From an uncultured Rhodocyclaceae bacterium (lineage in GTDB: Bacteria; Pseudomonadota; Gammaproteobacteria; Burkholderiales; Rhodocyclaceae): 64,000 bases of DNA. The DNA is taken from contig OU015322.1 in assembly GCA_907163225.1 (NCBI GenBank), forward strand, positions 3,158,060 through 3,222,059. Direction: 5' to 3'. The notes under the pieces are model-generated. The model saw only the letters and a list, made by a program, of their open reading frames with translations. It did no database searches and was not told where the DNA came from. Position numbers and translations under genes: made by a program. Of this stretch, positions 18,106 to 26,110 are shown one piece after another; the first letter of the stretch is position 1; every line of letters starts with the position of its first letter.

Positions 18106-18960
18106 TTGCCTCGTTTCATTTCCATCTTCCTGTTGCTGACCGCCCTTGTTTGCACCTCTCCGGCCTTGGCCGAGGGGGTGGAGGCGCCGCGTGTCGTGGC
18201 GGCGCTGGCCCAGGGCTGGGCGGCCGAGACCGGCAAGGGCGTGAGCAAGAATCTGTCGCTCGCCGTCCGGCTGTATTGCGATGCCGCCACGGCGGGTGGC
18301 CCGGAAGGTTTCTTGCGGATCGGTCGAGTGCTGGCAACAGCGCCGGACAGCTCACGCAATCCGGCGCTGGCCAATGCCTATCTCGCCATTGCCGCCAGCA
18401 TGGGCAACGAAGAGGCGCTTAAATTCTACGACCCGCGATACGGCAACGCCGACATTGATGGCGATTGCCCGGCGCTGGCCGCCTTGGGCGCCACGCAGGT
18501 TGCCGAAGCCGGATTCGATGTCGATGCCTACCTGAGCAAGCAGCCGCTGGCCAAGCAGCAGCTTGCCGGCCTGATCCGCAAGGTGGCCGCGAAGCACAAC
18601 ATGGACCCAAGATTTGCGCTGGCCATCGCCATGGCCGAGTCAAACCTGAATCCCGAAGCCGTCTCTCCCAAAAACGCACAAGGGGTGATGCAGCTGATCC
18701 CCGCGACGCAGGAACGCTTTGGCGTCACCCGGCCCTTTGATCCCGAGCAGAACGTCAAGGGCGCGCTGGCCTATATCCGCTGGCTGGAAAAGCGCTTCGC
18801 CGGCGACTGGCGCCTGGTCGCCGCTGCCTACAACGCCGGCGAGGGCGCGGTGGATCGCCACAACGGCGTACCGCCCTATGCCGAAACCCAGCAGTACGTC
18901 CGCCGGGTGATGCACTTTTCCGGCATGTCAGTGAAGAGGCGGGCTACGACGTTGATGTAG
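18106..18960 (+). CDS. lytic transglycosylase, SLT domain
   Basis: A periplasmic muramidase of about 284 residues. The signal peptide (MPRFISIFLLLTALVC) starts at a TTG at 18106; an upstream TTG at 18064 would give 298 residues but spoils the leader. A Sel1-like helical segment (about 30-120) precedes the catalytic domain, which has the SLT signature: catalytic glutamate in AMAESNLNPEAVSPKNAQGVM (split here as AMAES and AQGVMQLIPAT), then ERFGV and AAYNAGEGAV. It cleaves glycan strands to anhydromuramyl products. Monocistronic. Confidence 0.85.
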   Translation: MPRFISIFLLLTALVCTSPALAEGVEAPRVVAALAQGWAAETGKGVSKNLSLAVRLYCDAATAGGPEGFLRIGRVLATAPDSSRNPALANAYLAIAASMGNEEALKFYDPRYGNADIDGDCPALAALGATQVAEAGFDVDAYLSKQPLAKQQLAGLIRKVAAKHNMDPRFALAIAMAESNLNPEAVSPKNAQGVMQLIPATQERFGVTRPFDPEQNVKGALAYIRWLEKRFAGDWRLVAAAYNAGEGAVDRHNGVPPYAETQQYVRRVMHFSGMSVKRRATTLM

Positions 18961-18996
18961 GGGGTGCTGCGTGGGTTGGCTGAGTGGCTATTCCTG

Positions 18997-19878
18997 TTAT
19001 CGCTCTTGAAATTCGGCAAAAAACCCACTGTCAATTTCGAACGTCGTGATGGGTTTTAAGCCGAGTTCGAGGTGCTCAAGCATGTCAACCAACTTCTCGC
19101 CATCAATGAGTTCAATCGGAGGCACTCCATCTCGAGAGGCTTCACGGCGCGCCTCTGCTGTAAATGTACCTGTCGTAATAATGATGCCTTTGTCGGCGCG
19201 GCCGGCCATTGCCCCGCGGAAATCACGAACATGCGATGGCGATACTGATTTTCGATACCGTTTGCACTGAAATAAGACTTTGAATGAGACGAGCGGGTTG
19301 ATTTGCAGTGTTCCGTAGCCATCAATGCCTTCGTCGCCACTGCTGCCTGTGACGACGACTTGGATAAATCCAGCTTCCCGCAACAAGCGCTGCGAAAGTC
19401 GTTCAAAACCAGCAGGGTGGAGGTTGAGCAGTATCTCCAGAATTTCGGAGCGGTAATCAGATGACGCCGCCCCATTGGCTTCAGCAACTTGTTCTTCCAG
19501 CGGTTCTGGTTTTTCAGCCTTAGCTTTCCGCTGTTCGGAAAATTTCCTGACCAGTTTCAGGAAAATTTCGCGGGCTTCGCTAGGTGATAGGCTCGTTGCC
19601 CTGCCGCGCTCGGTGAGGCTCCAAATGCCTCGCTTGGATGAATCGAGAAGGCCTTCGCGAACGAGATAGAAACGTGCCCAAGCTACCTGGTTTCGATATC
19701 TCAACTCACCAGATGGCAGCAGTTCATTCTGAATTTCATCGGAAAGTGACAGATCGGACGCAATGCGTTCAACCACTTCATCGGGTGATCCGGAGCCGCC
19801 GAGGCCTCGAAGCGCATCCAGCAGCGGCCCGAAATACCTGACGAATTGAGAGCCTTCTTCTTTCTTTTGGCGTGCCAT
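18997..19878 (-). CDS. mrr: Mrr-type restriction endonuclease (type IV)
   Basis: A 293-residue protein with an N-terminal winged-helix Mrr_N domain (about 8-95) and a C-terminal PD-(D/E)XK nuclease domain: GFIQVVVTGSSGDEGIDG provides the metal-binding aspartate and LFQCKRY the Q-x-K pair. Mrr cuts modified (usually methylated) DNA. The start ATG at 19878 (MARQKKEEG) is chosen over an N-terminal extension lacking similarity. Its composition is less GC-rich than mutL next to it, and it is not flanked by a methylase, consistent with an acquired stand-alone defence gene. Confidence 0.85.
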   Translation of the reverse strand: MARQKKEEGSQFVRYFGPLLDALRGLGGSGSPDEVVERIASDLSLSDEIQNELLPSGELRYRNQVAWARFYLVREGLLDSSKRGIWSLTERGRATSLSPSEAREIFLKLVRKFSEQRKAKAEKPEPLEEQVAEANGAASSDYRSEILEILLNLHPAGFERLSQRLLREAGFIQVVVTGSSGDEGIDGYGTLQINPLVSFKVLFQCKRYRKSVSPSHVRDFRGAMAGRADKGIIITTGTFTAEARREASRDGVPPIELIDGEKLVDMLEHLELGLKPITTFEIDSGFFAEFQER

Positions 19879-19958
19879 ATGCGTTTTCTGGTTGTGCCCG
19901 GCGTTTGCTCGAACATGTTGAGTTTGAAAATGCTGGCTGAATGATATCTGAGGTTTCC

Positions 19959-21782
19959 TTATTGCCCGCGCAAAAACAGCTTGTCGAGCTGATCCATCGT
20001 CAGTTCCGTCCACGTCGGCCGGCCGTGGTTGCACTGGCCGGCGCGTTCGGTTTCTTCCATTTGCCGCAGCAGGGCATTCATTTCCGGCACGGTGAGCAGG
20101 CGACGGGCGCGGACGGCGCCGTGGCAGGCCATGGTGGCGAGCAGTTCGTTGCGCCGCGCGGTAGCGAGCTGGGTGATGCCGTGTTCGCGCAGTTCGGCGA
20201 TCAGCGATTTGGCCAGCGCGGCCGGGTCGCCCGATTGCAGCAGGGCGGGGACGGCACGGACGCCGAGCTGGTTGGGGCCGAGCGGGGCGATCTGGAAGCC
20301 GAGGTCGGCCAGCGCCTCGCTGTGCTCTTCGACGGCGGCGATGTCGAGCGGGTCGGCTGAGAAGACGGCCGGGATGAGCAGCGCCTGGGTGGCGATCTGG
20401 CGATTGTCGAAGGCGGTTTTCAGCTTTTCGTAAAGGATGCGCTCGTGCGCCGCGTGCATGTCGATCAGGATCAGGCCGCGGGCGTTCTGGGCGAGGACAT
20501 AAACGCCGTGCAGTTGGGCGAGAGCGTAGCCGAGCGGCGGGCCGTCACGGTCAACTGGAATTTCCGGCTGAAATTGCGGGGCGACTTCGCTGCGCGGGGC
20601 GGGTGATTGGCCGGTGTGCTGCGCGGCGCGGGCGAAGGCGAGGTAGGTCGCGGCGGCCGGTTCGGCGACGCCGAGGCTGCCTTGATGGCGGAGCGGCGGG
20701 GCGTAGTCGAAATTTGGGCGATTTTCCGGGTTGACCGCGGAAACGGGATATTCGCCGCTTGCCGTGCTGCGTTCGACCAGAGCCGGGGCAGCTTCAGCCT
20801 GCACTGGCGCGGCAAGCGTACGCTGGATGGCGTGGAAGACGAACTGGTGCATGGCGCGCGAATCGCGGAAGCGGACTTCGGTCTTGGCCGGGTGCACATT
20901 GACGTCGACCAGCGCCGGGTCGATGTTGACGAATAGGCAGACGGCCGGCTGGCGGCTGCCGTGCAGCACGTCGCGGTAGGCTTCGCGCAGGGCGTGGCTG
21001 ATGATCTTGTCGCGCACGAAACGGCCATTGACGAAGACGTACTGGCCGTCCTTGGCGTCGGTGGCGCGCGTCGGGTCAATGGCGAAGCCGATGAGTGACA
21101 ACGGGCCGGCACCTGCGTCGACCGTCCGGGCGGCACCGAGGAAGTCGTCGCCAAGGATGTCTGCAATGCGCCGGGGCGCGTCGGCGGGGGCAAGCTGGAA
21201 CAGGTTGCGGCCGTTGTGGGTCAGGCTGATCGCCACATCCGGCCGGGTCAGCGCCAGACGGCGGACGGCATCGGCGCAGTGGGCGAACTCGGTGCTTTCC
21301 GATTTTAAAAACTTGCGGCGGGCCGGGGTGTTGAAATAGAGGTCGCGCATTTCGACGACGGTGCCGGCCATCAGTGCGGCCGGTTCCGGCTCCGCACCGG
21401 GCTCGCCGCGCAGTTTCCATGCATGCGCCGCCCTGCGTTCACGGCTGGTGATGCTCAGGCGGGCGACGGAAGCGACCGAAGCCAGCGCCTCGCCACGAAA
21501 GCCCAAGGTGCCGACGCGTTCTAGGTCATCGAGGCTGGAAATCTTGGAGGTGGCGTGGCGGGTCAGGGCCAGCGCCAGCTCGTCCTTGGCAATCCCGCAG
21601 CCGTCGTCGGTCACGCGGATCAGCTTGACGCCGCCTTCCTCCAGATGCACCTGAATGGCCTTGCTGCCAGCATCGAGGCTGTTTTCAAGCAGTTCCTTGA
21701 GGACGGAGGCGGGTCTTTCGACCACTTCGCCAGCGGCAATCTGGCTGATCAGGATGTCGGGTAGGCGGGCAATGGTTGGCAT
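19959..21782 (-). CDS. mutL: DNA mismatch repair protein MutL
   Basis: A 607-residue GHKL ATPase that links MutS to downstream excision. Motifs: ELLENSLDAGS (ATP/Mg), DDGCGIAKDEL, ATSKISSLDDL and GFRGEALASVASV. A flexible linker spans about 340-410, and the C-terminal dimerisation domain follows with QLHGVYVLAQN and HAAHERILYEK. Unusually, the linker is encoded by DNA holding two dispersed-repeat copies in opposite orientation (20548 and 20708), giving ENRPNFDY and EIPVDRDG. The gene follows the TA pair and precedes mrr on the same strand. Confidence 0.97.
   Translation of the reverse strand: MPTIARLPDILISQIAAGEVVERPASVLKELLENSLDAGSKAIQVHLEEGGVKLIRVTDDGCGIAKDELALALTRHATSKISSLDDLERVGTLGFRGEALASVASVARLSITSRERRAAHAWKLRGEPGAEPEPAALMAGTVVEMRDLYFNTPARRKFLKSESTEFAHCADAVRRLALTRPDVAISLTHNGRNLFQLAPADAPRRIADILGDDFLGAARTVDAGAGPLSLIGFAIDPTRATDAKDGQYVFVNGRFVRDKIISHALREAYRDVLHGSRQPAVCLFVNIDPALVDVNVHPAKTEVRFRDSRAMHQFVFHAIQRTLAAPVQAEAAPALVERSTASGEYPVSAVNPENRPNFDYAPPLRHQGSLGVAEPAAATYLAFARAAQHTGQSPAPRSEVAPQFQPEIPVDRDGPPLGYALAQLHGVYVLAQNARGLILIDMHAAHERILYEKLKTAFDNRQIATQALLIPAVFSADPLDIAAVEEHSEALADLGFQIAPLGPNQLGVRAVPALLQSGDPAALAKSLIAELREHGITQLATARRNELLATMACHGAVRARRLLTVPEMNALLRQMEETERAGQCNHGRPTWTELTMDQLDKLFLRGQ
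20548..20576 (+). repeat. dispersed USS-like repeat, copy 8 (mutL linker)
   Basis: Core CGGTCAACTGG 20548-20558 (one mismatch), AATTT, spacer, GAAATTG. Confidence 0.65.
20708..20737 (-). repeat. dispersed USS-like repeat, copy 9 (mutL linker, opposite orientation)
   Basis: Core CCGGGTTGACCG 20726-20737 (one inserted G), ATTTT tract, GGGCG spacer, AAATTT tract. Confidence 0.7.
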
Positions 21783-21874
21783 GGCCGGATTATCCCAGAT
21801 TGCACCAGCAGAGGCGCGGTCTACGATGTCGCTACGGCGGTTTGTCGTCTCAGAAAGCGGGTCGTGCTCAAGGC

Positions 21875-21905
21875 AAAACCCCCGGTTCAGTATCCCGACC
21901 GAGGG
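21875..21905 (-). terminator. Rho-independent terminator of the Xre-RES operon
   Basis: On the minus strand CCCTCGGT/ACCGGGGG form an 8-bp stem (one G-T pair) followed by TTTT, directly after the toxin stop codon. Confidence 0.7.
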
Positions 21906-21914
21906 TGAATGTAC

Positions 21915-22394
21915 TCAAGCCTGGAGGCGAGGATCGTATACAAACTGTCTGATCAGGCTGGCCTTGATCCTCGCCGCATCGGGGTGGGCTGGATTGATGA
22001 GCACGTTGAATTCCTCGTGAATGATGACGGAGGGGACTTCCAGGAGTGCCGTAGTATTTCCCGCGATCCAGGCATCGCCAAGCGAGATGGTGGCCATGCC
22101 GGGGGGTTCTGCAAGCCAGGTCGGATTCAGCCTGGCGACATCCAGTGTTTCCCGTTTCTTCCAGACATCGTCCGGTACTTCTATCCGGATCAGGAAGCGA
22201 TTGCGCGCCGCGATCTCGTCGCCGATATGGGCAAGGGTCTCAAGGGTGGCGAGGGCGATTGTCGGGGAAGCGTAGATGACGGCGTTGCCTTTCGAGTTCC
22301 AGCGGCCGCCGAAGTTTTTGGCGCCGCCGCCGGACATGTCGTCGGCTCTATACTGGGTCGTGTTCTTGGCAATTCGCCAAAGTTTTACGGTCAT
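21915..22394 (-). CDS. RES-domain toxin
   Basis: A 159-residue RES-family protein, the toxin of Xre-RES modules, which deplete NAD+ in characterised members (for example MbcT and PP_2434). The conserved Arg, Glu and Ser appear in KLWRIAKNTTQYRADD, GRWNSKGNAVIYASP and SLATLETLAH-like context (here ALATLETLAH). The ATG overlaps the antitoxin stop by four bases (ATGA), so translation is coupled. A terminator follows at 21875. Confidence in the family is high; NAD+ degradation is inferred. Confidence 0.9.
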   Translation of the reverse strand: MTVKLWRIAKNTTQYRADDMSGGGAKNFGGRWNSKGNAVIYASPTIALATLETLAHIGDEIAARNRFLIRIEVPDDVWKKRETLDVARLNPTWLAEPPGMATISLGDAWIAGNTTALLEVPSVIIHEEFNVLINPAHPDAARIKASLIRQFVYDPRLQA

Positions 22395-22942
22395 GCAGCA
22401 ATGCCGTGTTCGATCCGGCCGAGCGTATCCATGACGAGATCCACGCCAGCGTCGGTATCGAGCAGGGAAAGGGGCGTGACGCCGCCGAGGGAACGGATTC
22501 GATGCTGTATCCAAGCGGTGGCTGCAGCTTCGTCCTCGAGGACCTCCGTAGCGCGCGCCAAGACTTTTTCGACGCGGTACAGGCGATCGGTTTCTGTCGT
22601 GGTGAGCGGCTTGTTCTCGGCAAGGCGGCGTTCAATTGTGCTCTGCTTCATGTCGATCTCGCCGAGGAAGAGGGTGCGAGACATGCCGAGCCGTCTGGCC
22701 ATGACATCGACCGTGCTGGCCGGCAGGCCGCTCCGACTGACGCGAACCTGCTCCGAGGCGGGCATGCCGACTACAAAATTTGTCGCCTTGGCAACGAGAA
22801 TCTTGGCGGTTCCACCTGTCGTCTGACGCTTGAGCCCAAGGTCTAGTAGAGTGAGTGCGCTGGTCTCTATCTCTTCCGCAGACATGGTCAATTGCGGGCC
22901 TTTTGCAGCCTTGCCATGTATTCCGGTGCTAGGTTTTGACAT
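22391..22942 (-). CDS. Xre/MbcA/ParS-type antitoxin
   Basis: A 183-residue antitoxin of the Xre-RES class. The N-terminal part resembles a phage-like helix-turn-helix (around LPASTVDVMARRLGMSRTLFLGEI), and the C-terminal DUF2384 domain holds RIRSLGGVTPLSLLDTDAGVDLVMDTLGRIEHG, whose end plugs the toxin active site in known structures (the full stretch is at about 150-183). The ATG at 22942 has GAGGA upstream; a longer frame reaching 23089 lacks support. Autorepression through the A/T-rich upstream DNA is expected from the family. Confidence 0.88.
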   Translation of the reverse strand: MSKPSTGIHGKAAKGPQLTMSAEEIETSALTLLDLGLKRQTTGGTAKILVAKATNFVVGMPASEQVRVSRSGLPASTVDVMARRLGMSRTLFLGEIDMKQSTIERRLAENKPLTTTETDRLYRVEKVLARATEVLEDEAAATAWIQHRIRSLGGVTPLSLLDTDAGVDLVMDTLGRIEHGIAA

Positions 22943-23108
22943 GGATTGTCCTCGTATGATGGTTTTTATTGTCTCATAATATGGTGGCGAGATGAGGGTG
23001 GCAGGGAAATTAAGTTGATCGTCCGCGGGGTCGTTGCAAAACGTGGCGCGACAGACTGCAGCCAGCCATGAGGTAAAATGCGCCGTCATTCAAACCCCGG
23101 CGCCGCGC

Positions 23109-23750
23109 ATGGAACTCCTTACCCAATTTATCGACATTGTCATGCACCTCGACAAGCATCTCGCGGTGATGGTTCAGCAGTACGGGTTGTGGATCTATGG
23201 CATCCTTTTCTTCATCGTATTTGCCGAAACCGGCTTCGTCGTGACGCCCTTTCTACCTGGCGATTCGCTGCTTTTTGTGGCGGGTGCGCTGGCTGCCATC
23301 GGCGAGGGCGGCATGGATATTTTTACGCTGATGGCGGTGTTGATCGTTGCGGCGGTGCTCGGCAATACGCTCAACTACCAGATCGGGCGCTTCTTGGGGC
23401 CGAAGGTGTTTCATTGGGAAAACTCGCGTTTCTTCAACCGTGATGCACTGGTCAAGACGCATGCCTACTACGAAAAACATGGCGGCAAGACGCTGATCAT
23501 TTCGCGATTTCTGCCGCTGTTCCGCACTTTCGCGCCTTTCGTTGCCGGCATCGGTTCGATGACCTATGCCCGCTTCACACTGTTCAACCTGATCGGCGCG
23601 GTTGGCTGGGTGGTCTCGCTCTGCCTGGCCGGCTACTGGCTGGGCAACATGCCGTGGGTCAAGGCCAACCTGTCGGTGATCATCGTCGGGATCATCATCT
23701 CGTCGCTGATCCCCATCGGCTGGGGTTACCTGAAAAGCAAGGAAGCCTGA
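23109..23750 (+). CDS. DedA-family membrane protein
   Basis: A 213-residue inner-membrane protein of the DedA superfamily, whose members flip undecaprenyl phosphate or phospholipids in characterised cases. It has the family signatures FAETGFVVTPFLPGDSLLF near residue 37 and the R/P-rich ISRFLPLFRTFAPFVAGIGSM stretch near 140, read in two parts. About five membrane segments. The ATG at 23109 is favoured. Its TGA overlaps the ATG of the lipoprotein gene by one base, starting an operon of dedA, lipoprotein, purN and perhaps the DUF3108 gene. Confidence 0.9.
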   Translation: MELLTQFIDIVMHLDKHLAVMVQQYGLWIYGILFFIVFAETGFVVTPFLPGDSLLFVAGALAAIGEGGMDIFTLMAVLIVAAVLGNTLNYQIGRFLGPKVFHWENSRFFNRDALVKTHAYYEKHGGKTLIISRFLPLFRTFAPFVAGIGSMTYARFTLFNLIGAVGWVVSLCLAGYWLGNMPWVKANLSVIIVGIIISSLIPIGWGYLKSKEA

Positions 23751-24454
23751 TGCGCTGGCTGGCCGTCGTTCTTGCCCTGACGCTGACGGCCTGCACGACG
23801 AAGCTGGATAAGGAAGGCCGCACAAAATCCACGGTCGACCCGAAATATCTGCTGAAATCCGAAGTCGACCGCATTGCCGACACCAATCGCGCCGAGGTGG
23901 TCAATGGCCTGCTGCTGGTCGCCGACAAGCTTTACAAGCGCAATCCCAAGGAATGGAAGAAGGGCGGCGCGGTCAGTCGCGAGGCGGCGGTCGAGCGTCT
24001 GCGCCAGCGCCAGCTTCGCAACTGGCCGGAATTCGGCGGTCAGCGCGAGGGGGCGGTGGCATCGCTGGCATTCGCGGAGGTTTATGCCGGCGACCGCGTC
24101 ACGGCGCTGGTTTTCGGGTTGCTGACCATGGTGGACGCGGCGTTCGAGCACAAGGAGGAGTTTTACATGCTCGACAGCCTGAACGAAATGAAGCTCTACA
24201 ACAGCGCGCGCAACATGGATGTTGCCGTCTGGAAACTGGGCCACGACCGCACTGCAGCGGGCGAGTTGTTCCTGCTCTCGAACGAGCTTGATCCGGCCAA
24301 CCGCAATCTATCCTACGAGCGTGAATTCGGCCGCGTCATGGGTTTGCTCGATTTCATGGCCAAGGTCGTCGCCGACCGCAACGGCCGAACTTTTTCCCGG
24401 CTGAGTCAGTCAGCAGTCAGCGCAGTTTTTTTACCGGTGAGTTTTTTGAAATGA
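23750..24454 (+). CDS. predicted lipoprotein of unknown function
   Basis: A 234-residue protein beginning with a lipoprotein signal (RWLAVVLALTLTAC, lipobox LTAC, Cys about 16). The mature part is helical and acidic-basic mixed; I do not recognise the family. The start overlaps the dedA stop and its stop overlaps the purN ATG, so it is translated in a coupled operon. A degenerate repeat-like stretch lies at 23832-23860. Confidence 0.75.
   Translation: MRWLAVVLALTLTACTTKLDKEGRTKSTVDPKYLLKSEVDRIADTNRAEVVNGLLLVADKLYKRNPKEWKKGGAVSREAAVERLRQRQLRNWPEFGGQREGAVASLAFAEVYAGDRVTALVFGLLTMVDAAFEHKEEFYMLDSLNEMKLYNSARNMDVAVWKLGHDRTAAGELFLLSNELDPANRNLSYEREFGRVMGLLDFMAKVVADRNGRTFSRLSQSAVSAVFLPVSFLK
23832..23860 (+). 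repeat. degenerate USS-like repeat inside the lipoprotein gene
   Basis: CGGTCGACCCG then AAATAT, CTGCT, GAAAT; it resembles copy 5 with several changes. May be chance. Confidence 0.3.
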
Positions 24455-25098
24455 AGAATGTCGTCATCCTGATTTCCGGTCGTGGCAGCAATATGGAGGC
24501 GATCATCGCCGCACGCGATGCCGGCAATCTGCCCGTCAACATCGCCGCCGTGATCAGCAACCGGCCCGAAGCAATGGGACTGGAGACCGCCGCCAAGGCC
24601 AGCATTCCAGTGCACTTCATCAACCACAAGGCGTTTGCCGGGCGCGAGTCCTTCGATGCCGCGCTGGCCGAGTGCATCGACGATTTCTCACCAGACCTCG
24701 TTGTCCTGGCCGGTTTCATGCGCATTCTTTCGGAAGGATTTGTGCGTCACTACGAAGGCCGGCTGATCAACATCCACCCTTCGCTCCTGCCCTCCTTTCC
24801 CGGCCTGCACACGCACCAGCGCGCGCTGGAGGAGGGGGTACGCATCCACGGCTGCACCGTGCATTTCGTGACCCCGACGCTCGACCACGGCCCGGTCATC
24901 ATCCAGGCCGCGGTGCCGGTGCTCGATGACGACACAGAAGCCAGCCTGGCGGCCCGTATCCTGGTTGAAGAGCACAAAATCTATCCGCAAGCCGTGCGCT
25001 GGTTTGCCGAAGGCAAGCTGACGCTGGAAAACGGCCGTGTTCGTCTGGCTGCCGAGCTGGCTAACAGCGGCACGCTGATTTCGCCCGAGATTCGCTAA
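24451..25098 (+). CDS. purN: phosphoribosylglycinamide formyltransferase
   Basis: Transfers a formyl group from 10-formyl-tetrahydrofolate to GAR in purine synthesis. The 215-residue protein has the GAR-binding GRGSN (about 10-14), the catalytic Asn-His in INIHPSLLPSFPG, and the Asp in TLDHGPVII. Start overlaps the upstream lipoprotein stop (ATGA). Confidence 0.95.
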   Translation: MKNVVILISGRGSNMEAIIAARDAGNLPVNIAAVISNRPEAMGLETAAKASIPVHFINHKAFAGRESFDAALAECIDDFSPDLVVLAGFMRILSEGFVRHYEGRLINIHPSLLPSFPGLHTHQRALEEGVRIHGCTVHFVTPTLDHGPVIIQAAVPVLDDDTEASLAARILVEEHKIYPQAVRWFAEGKLTLENGRVRLAAELANSGTLISPEIR

Positions 25099-25105
25099 AC
25101 CGGCC

Positions 25106-26110
25106 ATGCCGATTGCTTTCGCCTTCGCGCTCGCTGCATCCTTCGGCATCCACCTCGCCGCGCTGTTCGGCCCCGACGTGGAAATTTTTGGCGGTATCGA
25201 TGAACCGCCGCCCTTGCGCGCCGAGTTACAACCACCGCCGCCGGTTGCACCGCCAGCTGCGCCCAAGGTCTCCGAGAAAAAGCCGTCGACCAGGCCGGAT
25301 GCCAAGACAGCGAAGCCAAGGCGGCTAGCGAGTAAGCCCCCTGCGCCGAAGTCCATGGCCGAAGAGCCGGCAGCTACGCCGGGGGACAGTGCTGAAATTG
25401 CCCCGGATTCGTCCTCGACGCCAGCGCCGGTCGTTGATTCTGAAGCCGCAAAACCAAAATCGGCGCCTCCCGCCAAGCCCATACTGCCCGCCAAAGGCAG
25501 CATCCGCTTTGCTATTTACTACGGCACTCAGGGCTTCGAGATCGGGCGTGCCGAGCATACCTGGGAGTTCACAGAGGATGGCCGCTACCGCTTGAGCGGC
25601 ATGACCAAGACCAGCGGCATTGCCGCGCTGCTCAAACCGCTGGTTTTCGAGAACGAGAGCAGCGGCCGCCTGGTCGCCGGCGGCCTGCAGCCGGAAACCT
25701 ACCGGACGCGCAAGAACGGCAAGGATGCCAACGAAAATGCCGATTTTGACTGGTTGACCGCAGAAGTCCGCCTGTCGCGCAGCGGCGCCGTCCAGCAAAT
25801 TTCGGCCGGTGCGCAGGACATCCTCTCGCTCAACTACCAGCTCGCCTACCTGCGCCAGCCTGAAGGCGGCACTACGGTCGGAGTGGTGACCGGCAAGAAG
25901 TACGACAGCTTTGCGCTCGACGCTCTCGGTGTGGAGGAAATTGACATCCCCGCCGGCCGCTTCCGCACACTGCACCTGCGGGCCATGGGTGATACCGTCA
26001 CCGAAATCTGGATTGCACTCGAACGCTACAGCCTGCCGGTTAAAATTCGCTATACCGATAAAAAAGGCGACATCTTCGAACAAGTCGCGACTGAAATAGG
26101 AACGCAATGA
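25106..26110 (+). CDS. DUF3108 domain protein, membrane-anchored periplasmic
   Basis: A 334-residue protein: one N-terminal hydrophobic segment, a long Pro/Ala/Lys-rich linker (about 33-125) like those of TonB proteins, and a C-terminal DUF3108 beta domain (from about 135; IRFAIYYGTQGFEIGRAEHT). DUF3108 proteins are often encoded with purN in betaproteobacteria; their role is not established. It starts 7 bp after purN and its stop overlaps the ATG of the rRNA methylase gene by four bases. Confidence 0.85.
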   Translation: MPIAFAFALAASFGIHLAALFGPDVEIFGGIDEPPPLRAELQPPPPVAPPAAPKVSEKKPSTRPDAKTAKPRRLASKPPAPKSMAEEPAATPGDSAEIAPDSSSTPAPVVDSEAAKPKSAPPAKPILPAKGSIRFAIYYGTQGFEIGRAEHTWEFTEDGRYRLSGMTKTSGIAALLKPLVFENESSGRLVAGGLQPETYRTRKNGKDANENADFDWLTAEVRLSRSGAVQQISAGAQDILSLNYQLAYLRQPEGGTTVGVVTGKKYDSFALDALGVEEIDIPAGRFRTLHLRAMGDTVTEIWIALERYSLPVKIRYTDKKGDIFEQVATEIGTQ

